A stretch of DNA of 64,000 nucleotides from Nilaparvata lugens (lineage: Eukaryota > Arthropoda > Insecta > Hemiptera > Delphacidae): assembly GCF_014356525.2 (NCBI RefSeq), contig NC_052518.1, positions 94,803,987 through 94,867,986 of the forward strand, read 5' to 3'. Numbering within the stretch: position 1 is the first letter of the stretch; each line of letters opens with the position of its first letter. Made by a program: the position numbers and the translations under genes. The notes under the pieces are model-generated. The model had not been told where the DNA came from. It saw nothing but the letters and a program-made list of their open reading frames with translations, and did not search any database. Below, in pieces: positions 32,301 to 41,300 of the stretch.

Positions 32301-35300
32301 TATCTACTTATGCTATCGTTTCTCTATGCCTAAACCTGCTAAGTATAAATATTTTATTCATGTTCTGCAAAGCTGTAGCTCCCCAAAGTTCAATGCCATG
32401 TGAATAAATGTCTGAATAAATCAATGCAAAATATAGGACTCTTCCCGTCTCTAGGGGTTCATAGCATATGATGTTTCGCAGGACAAATAAATTAGAAGTT
32501 ATTCGGCTGGCAAGTTTTTCAATATGAGCATCCCACGAAAGGCCTCTATCAATTACCAGACCTAATAAACTCCATCTTATGGCGTTTTGGCAGAACTATC
32601 AGTTGGACTAGAGTGAAGGGTTGCCGGGAGATTCGTTTGACATCTCTCATGAAATTCGCTGTTGCGTTAAGATTTTCCAACGCATTTTTTAAAAATTGAA
32701 TTATTGCTGAGGATAATGCCCACATGAGCTCTAGACGACTTGTGCGTGGATAATGCCCACATGAGCTCTAGACGACTTGTGCGTGGATAATGAGACGGAT
32801 GATGATGAGAGATGAGTGCACCTACAGATTTAAGTAGATTCCGAACCACCGGGTAGCGATTTTAAACTCATAAACGGTATTTTAGAAGAGTTTGACCTCT
32901 TAAAGTGGTTAGCCTTACAACAGGGGTAGCAGGTGCATAGAGCATTATTCTTATCGATAGCGCAACAACGAAACCAAATAGGTTCTCCATTTTTCTTCTT
33001 CAAGATTGGTCAGAATAGAATAGGATAGTGATTCTGGCGTCAAACGTTTTCCGGTTTTAAATTATACTAGTAGTTCTGTGAACAGTAGACCTCGCGCAGT
33101 TATAAACCGCAGCCTCCTCTTATGCTGTCCATCAGAGTAAATCCTGTCTGTACCGTATATCGTGTCGGCGAGATATCGGTGTGAAAACGGCTAATGGCTG
33201 ATGGGTTGGTGTATCAAAAATGCTAACATCAAAAGCTAATTTCCTTCAAGACATACTGGAGACAGGACAGCCCGAGTTCAAAGCAATACAAAGAAAAAGT
33301 TCAAGAGACAATACTATGTTATTTTAGTTATTAATTGCATGCGTTATTGCACACAATCAATAGTTCATTTAATAGTTCATAAAAATTGCATGCAATGAGG
33401 CATGCAATTAATAGTCTACACAGCTGCTGATTTTTTACCAAGTTACATTGAGATATTGAATTGCATGCGTGACTTGCAATTTATAATCCACTCGACAGCT
33501 GATTTATGATGAATAATAATTTCTATAGTCTGATTTTTACTCTAATATTGGCGTATGAAGGAGGCTTCTTTTTCCTTTTATATTATCCTTGAAATATAGA
33601 ATTTCCAAAAACCTTGTATGTACGTCGACGCGCAATTTAAAAAGGAACATACCTGTCAAATTTCATGAAAATTTATTACTGCGTTTCGCCGTAAATGCGC
33701 AACATATTTATTTTTTATTTTATTTTATTTATTTCAATTTCAACAACATTACATTTCATCAAGTACATATACATCTCTAACTATTAATAACCTCTCCAGC
33801 TATTTAGCTATTTGAGATAAACAAACAGTATACAGTAAACAGTATAAACGGTATACAGTTAAAAAATTTACAGACAATAATTATTTTATAACTCTGATTA
33901 TTCCAATGAACACAAAGTCAACAACAGAAGTTCGAAAACGGTTCAGTACAGATTGTCGGTACACTTTTTTAGCATCCCACTTTGTCACAGTATTCTGATA
34001 CACAGATATCATACAGAAGGCATTTGCTGCCAACTTGATTTTCATCGTCTCAGCCATACAAACACACAAGGTTACAACCAAGATTTATCTTAATTAATTA
34101 ATAATAATAATACTGTTGCTTAAACTCATTTTGATTTTGACTTTTTCGTAATAATAATTATAACCTTACTTTCATCAGAGTATAAACATTACAAGAAATA
34201 AACTCAACAAAAACATTTTTTTCTACTATTTTCAATTTTGAACCCCTAATCGCTCAAATTATACATCGTATTTTTATGTGTTTCCATTTAATCTTGTTGA
34301 ATATGACTTTTGAAATTATCTTACAAACAAATCTACTTATACTAGGCTCAATTCAGTGTTTATAAATAATATAACATTCTGGAAGTAAACTACTAGCTTT
34401 AAATGCGTTTTGAACCATAGTCAACTTATTATAACATTGAATCAAGTATTCTAACCTCATTAACATTTACAACGGGTAAGTCATTTAATAATAATTTCAA
34501 CCAGAATAATCTAAAGTTAAGCTAGCTATTTTTCCTATTCGTTATCAATTCTCATAAAATATGCCTTTAATTTTCTTTTAGCTCCCACCTTTCCTTTCCA
34601 ATTTTCTTAATTCTATGGGTAGAGAGTTCAATAAATTGGGTATTCTATTATTAGGTAAGTTTTTTCCATAAACATTATTATATTTCTGCGTTCTGTAATT
34701 TCTTTGTCGCAGCCCATAAACAATTTTATTTAATACTCTATATTCCTCTTTAAAATAGTTTCTTGACAAGTCATGATACTTGGCTAATAAATCAAATGAT
34801 AAAATTCCCAACAGATTCCTTTCAATTCCATTGAACAATGTTTGAACAATTCTTCTCATAGTCCTCTCTCCAATGGCAATTTTACGTATTGAGGGGCTAG
34901 GGAGTACACTGCTATTCCATAATTAATAATACTCTGTATCATTGAGAAGTATATAATTCTTTTGGTATTCACTGGAAAGTAATGACTAATTCTAGAACAC
35001 TTGTAAAGTGCCACCTTCATTGTTCTTGTCATTATATCAATATGTGTTTTGAATCTCATATGTAAATCAAAGTTTATACCCAGATGTTTAATACTATCAT
35101 TAACTGGAAGGCGTTGACAATTGCATACTACACTATTCTCTCTTGAGCATTCTGTTTTATGACATACCACGTTGAACAAGTTAAAAGCATTTACAGTTAT
35201 TCTATGGTTCTTAAATATAATCATTTGAGTTTTCTGAGCATTCATCTTGATAGAATTATTGTAGAAATATTTCACTACTATATTCAGATCCTGCTGCATG

Positions 35301-38300
35301 TCTCTCAAGCCCATTTGTAAATCACTATCCATGACATAAAGTAAGTTATGGTCTGCATATTGTAGTATACTACCCTTGAATGCTAGACTAGCCAAATCGT
35401 TGACATAAATATTGAAGAGTGTCGGCAAGATTATTCTACCTTTAATTAATCCGCATGTCTGATTATAACCACTACTAATTGATCTACCTATAATGACGTG
35501 CAATCTCCTATCCCTAAAATAGTCCTCAAATATCCTAAGTAATTTTCCACTAATGCCTATCAATCTTAGTTTGGATAGCATGATCTTATAATTCACCAAG
35601 TCGAATGCCTTACTCAAATCTGTTGCCACCACTATTGCAAACTTATTATCATTCAGTGCACCATTGATGTCATGTGTCATTTTTTCTAATAAGTCAATAG
35701 TAGATTTCTTATTAAAAAATCCGTATTGTGAATTATTCAAAATATTATGTTTGTCTAAGTATTGTTGTAACTGCATACATGAGTAGTGCTCTAAAATTTT
35801 CATTATAACAGATACTGAGCCTACTGGCCTATAGCTTTCTAAATTTTTTCGAGAACCTTTTTTAAAAATATGTCTAAGGTAAGTTACTTTCAATAAATGT
35901 GGTATATTCCCAGTATCAACAATTCGCTTAATTAAATGCATCAAAATCAATTTCAAATAAAATAAGTTGGACTTTATGTCCTGCGGTCTAATTTTATCAG
36001 GGCCTGCAGAAGATTTGTAATTAAGCTTATTTACTGCTTTGATTAATAATTCTTGATTAATTTTTCTCAGATTCATGCTAATTTTATTGCCAATAGTATA
36101 ATTGCCCTCCTCAAATTGTGCCGCCAAGTCAAATGGCTCTCCATTCATCTCATGATTTATTTTTTCAACACTTTCTTTGAAACAAAAATTAAACCCTTCT
36201 AGTAGATTAGACATTTGATGCTCATCATTAATCTGGAAACTACTCTTAATTGAATCTAAAATAGTAGGTTTACTTTTCTTATTTATAAACTGATTGATGG
36301 TCTTCCAAGTTTTCTTGCTGTCATTCAAATTATCAGAAAATATCCTATGATAATACAATCTTTTCTCATTACGAATCTTGAATGTAACATCATTTCGAAT
36401 TTTCTTAAATTGATCTCTTAATTCCAAGTTGTATTTATCTTTTTTCAACCTACTCCAAATATACTTTTTCCTATCTATTTAATTCCTAATACTATCATTG
36501 AACCAGGGATTTTCTGTCTTACGTCTATTGAATTTAACTTTTATTGTACTTTTATCATATATACTTGTAAATTTATTCAATATCTCATTGTAGATCTCAG
36601 ATGGGTCTGTGATATCCAATATAGGCCACCAATTCTAATTTTGAATGAAATAATTAACTCGTCTATTCAAAATTATTATACTTTTACAATCATCAATATT
36701 CTCTATATGAACATACGAATTATTTTTCATAACAATCTCCAAACCTGTCCAATAGTGATCAGCAATTTTATTTTCAACAACAAAAGATGAAAATGAGAAA
36801 TCATCGTGCAATTTAACATTGATATGGTCTAGACATTTAGACACTAATACATTATCATACAATTCCTCTGTAGTTGGTTTCTGAATACTGTTATACAAAC
36901 CATTTGAATACAATACACTTAAATAATTATCTGATCCATACATGTATGACATATAACAAATATTAATATCTCCCATCATAACAATATTACTTTCATTTTT
37001 AATCCTTTCCAAGGATAAAAATTACTCTAGCTCTTCATTAAACAAATTGACATTTTGATTGGGAGGCCTGTAGAATGCTGCTAATGTCATCTGTTTCCCA
37101 TTATTATTAACTCTTAGACATCATTTCAGCGGATTTAAACTCTATTACAATCTCATCGACATTCCAACCATCTCTATAAAAAATTGCCAATCCTCCCCCT
37201 CCCCTTCCATCTGATCTACATTTAAATTTATTTCCAAATCCCGGAATCCCGTATAAATTTGTTTCTTCATTTCTTAAATTGATTTCCGTTAATACAATAA
37301 AGTCTACTTCATTAATTACATTATCTAATTCTATCCTTAAACTATCCCAATGTTTTCTCAAAGATCTTATATTAGTGCATAGAAATCTTATTTCATTACC
37401 GGACACAATCTGCTTTTTCAAAAAAACCCTAGTCTCATTCAAATTTTGAAAACATAATGTATCATCATATAAATTCAAATCCTCATTATCTAACTGATGC
37501 ATAAAAAATTATATATAATTTATATAAATTTATAAATTATATAAATTATACAGATTCAGTTAAAAATTAGTACAAAGTTAAAAAAAAAAACTATGTGAAA
37601 ATTATCCTATATTGAATAACCGAATTTACGGTTCTTATTGTGTAAGTGATTGACAGATTTAATAAAATATTGCTTTAATGAAAAAAAATTGAATGTATTT
37701 ACTGATAAACTTAATTGGCCATGGATCGATTAAGTCAATTCATTTTATCCAGATCGTCCAACTTGATAATTCGAATAGCCTTAGATAACTCATCTTTTTT
37801 GACCATTATTCTATCACCGTTCATCCACACAAATTTATAATTTTTCACCTTATTAAGCTTTTTCACTTTCATCATCAGCGAATTAAAATACGGTGTTAGA
37901 TGATCCTTGATCGCTCTTTTTGGACGATGTGGATTTATTAATCCAGTATCTGGTTTCTTTTTCCTTGCTGCTTTAATTATTTTATCCCTAACCGCTCTAG
38001 AGTTCAATTGCAGAACTATGAAGTTTATTTTTCGATGGCAGTCGGTGAGTTGAGATATCTTTTAATCCTATTTCGATTTCCATTTTTCCCAGCAAAGTTA
38101 ACACATTCTGAGCTAGATCTTCCTCTTTTTCGAAAGGTATACCTGTAAGAATTATATTCCTGGATCTTGCATATTGCTTTTCACATTCCACTGTTGTTCT
38201 TAAATCATCCAACTCTTTTCTTAACTTTGCCGATTCTCCTTGAATAATTTCCATATCCTTCCTCATTTCTCCTACCTTAAGATCGATATTCGCAATCATA

Positions 38301-41300
38301 TCCTTCATATCCATCTTTTCAGTGATTATTTTATCCTGTTTGGCAAACAATTTTTCCATCATACTTTTCATTGCGATAAAAACAGGGTCTGTAGAGTCTT
38401 CTTCAAAGCTATTCAATCTACTCCTGGATCTACATTTAGGACATTCCCATTCATTTTTTTTCTGCACTCCTTTTGCCTTCCACGTACTTTTTGACACTCC
38501 CGAACAGTTATAATGCAAACCAGACTGACACCTGCTGCAGGTAATAAAATCATTATCATCCGGTAGATCTTTATCGCAAACTGAACAGTTCATTGTTTTT
38601 CTATTTTTGATATTCAACTTTAATGAGAAATATGAAGTTACTTAGGAAAATAGATTTCAGTTTTGTACTCACTTTCCAGTCTTTAACCTCAAAATGAACT
38701 GTCACTGCAGGCCGGTTTCTAAATAATCACTCACCCACAGCTATTTATCACTCCTAATACTTTCGATCACTTTTTTAGCCCAAATGTACTAAAACATAAT
38801 TATTATTTATATTAATTTATTTTTTAGAATTGACAAATCTAAACTAGAGCTTCGAACTTAGATTGAATCATATAAACATAAAGAGAAATGCCAAACCGTC
38901 CTAGAATCTTTGACCTCACTTCGCTTGGTCAATAAATAAATACTTTATTATTCCACTTCACAATTACATATAGAAAGAATATTCTCACAATTTACTTGAT
39001 GAATTCTCTTCAGAAGTCAATATGTATTTACAATTATTTAAATTGAGAATACTAGATAAATTTAGTCTTTTGTAAAAAATCAAACCCCTAATAGGCAAAG
39101 GCCTCTCCCAGGTCACACCATTTGTCACGATCCGCCGCCAACTGCATCCACATTGCACCGGCCACCTTGACGATGTCGTCTTGCCACCGGACTCGCTGTC
39201 TGCCAACTTTGCGTGTTCTGCCGACCGGCTGCCAAAGAGTCAGCCTCTTCGTCCACCTATCGCCTCTCAGTCTGGCCACGTGGACCGCTTCACTTCTCTC
39301 TCCGTCCTGTCACTGAACGAGATAAGCTGCCCAAGATAGACAGTCCGGTCCGCCCACCTTAGTGGACATCCATCCAATACGATAGCTTCCGATCTTCTAT
39401 TTGTCATCAGATAGGTTTTTGAGGGGTTTATAGAAAGGCCAGCTCGTCTACTAGCCGCTGACAGATGTTGGGCCGATTTTGCAATGACTATGACGTCGTC
39501 TGCAAAGCGTAAATGACTCAAACATTCTCCTCTAATATTTATCTCGCATTTTTCCCATTTCAATTGTCGGAAAATCTCTTCCAAATCAGTATTGAAGAGC
39601 ATCGGCGAGAGTGGGTCACCCTGCTTAACACCTCTAGATGAAGAAACTCTCCCGCTTTATCCAACAATAGTCTTGCTATACTTTTGTTGTAGAAATGTTT
39701 TATTATATTAACATACATGTTGATGAGACTAATTGCATTTGTAGAGTCGTGAACAGAAATTGGTGTTCCAAAGAATCGAACGCTTTTTTATAGTCAACGA
39801 AGACTAAGTATACACCAACTTGGAACTCTTCACATTTCTCAATAAGCTGATTGACACTCTAAAGATGATCCAACATAGAAAAGTCACTTCAGAAACCTGC
39901 TTGCTCTATTGGCTGCTGTCGATCAAGTATTGGCTGTAGACGGATTTAAAGCATTTTCATGAAGAATTTCCCAAAACACGATGAAATACTAATGGATCTG
40001 AAGTTGTTAATGTCGAACATGTCACCTTTTTTGAACAATAGTAGAATATCTGTTTGTTTTCATTGTGAAAGCACTGTCTGCTACATGAAAATTCAATCGA
40101 ATTGATAACGTGTGCATTGTTTTCAACATTTAAATGATTAGTTCGATTTAATTTTTTATTTGTTTTTAGCCACAAACCGAAGGAACAACAGTGTTTGTAG
40201 TCCAGGGCAGTGGCTCGCGTTTGATTGTGTTGGATCCGGCTCCTCAATGCTCCACTCAGTGTCACCGTGTCTCTCTTGTTCTTCAACCTCAACATATTTG
40301 TAAGTAATACTCAATTCCTGTCAATAAAATACTATCATTATCATATTCTCCATGTCTAATTTGCTTATCATATATTTCTACCAATTTCTATTAATTCATG
40401 TAATAAAATTTGAATTTTATTTACATCAATTCACAATATTTACAATCACAAGCAATAATATAACAAAAACACACAGCTCAGCGAAATGAAAAATAATGAA
40501 AAATCAGTAGGTATACCCTAATAGTTATTATACAACTAGCTTACCCGGCGAACCTCGTACCGCCAAAAAGTCAATGTATCTTATGTCACACTTAACTTTA
40601 TTTGGTGAATCATTAAATTTATCTGACAATCAATATTTTCATTTAAATCTCAATACGGACTTCCTCTGTGCTTAAAACTACCGTACCGTTTTAATACCAG
40701 TAAACAATTTTATCACAGAGTGACGTGTTTATTACAGCTGGTAAGTTTAGATGCTAAATCATATTATCACAACATGATCTTGAATCATGATGATCTTCCC
40801 GTTCTATGTTAGCCGCTCGGCCGACAATTTCGAAAACATAGGTCTGTAAGATGGATTAATATATAGTTATTATTAGCCCCCCTATTGAAATTTCTAGTCA
40901 GAAACCATCCCCAATATCCACACGAAATATTCCCAAAGTTTCATGCCGTTATGTCAAGTAGTTTTCGAGTCTATAGGGAACAAACAAACAAACACACAGA
41001 CATTCATTTTTATATATTTTTATTTTTAATCACTTTGCTTATATGGGCTACTTGATTCAAATAAAAACAATATAAAAAACTTTTAGTACCCTTTTATTTA
41101 AAAACTTTAAAACTAATAAGTCGTTAAAATATTTTAAAGTTTTTTAATAAAAGGGTACTAAAAGTTCTTATTTTGATTGTATATGTCTATTAGGAAAACC
41201 AATTTTGAATTTAGAATAAACAATACAATTTGTAATACACCAAGTCTGCAAGTAGGAATGAATATCACTAAATTAATTTTCAATTCCTGGAGAAGTGGGG

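Larger units (their letters stand above)
33700..38760 (-). mobile_element. Near full-length CR1/jockey-like non-LTR retrotransposon
   Basis: On minus, in order: ORF1 with a PHD-type zinc finger (38617-37735), endonuclease (37502-36635), reverse transcriptase (36448-34856, tail to 34578), a 3' UTR of about 850 bases and a tail of TAAAA-type repeats at about 33740-33705. Every ORF is broken by one or more frameshifts or stops, and the RT active-site motif is altered, so it is a recently decayed but dead copy. The exact 5' boundary is uncertain. It lies entirely in intron 5 of the C6orf89-like gene, antisense to it. Confidence 0.88.

Noticed and set aside
39957..40295. 112-codon minus frame
   Set aside because: Shadow overlapping C6orf89-like exon 6 on plus, which has conserved family sequence and proper splice sites.
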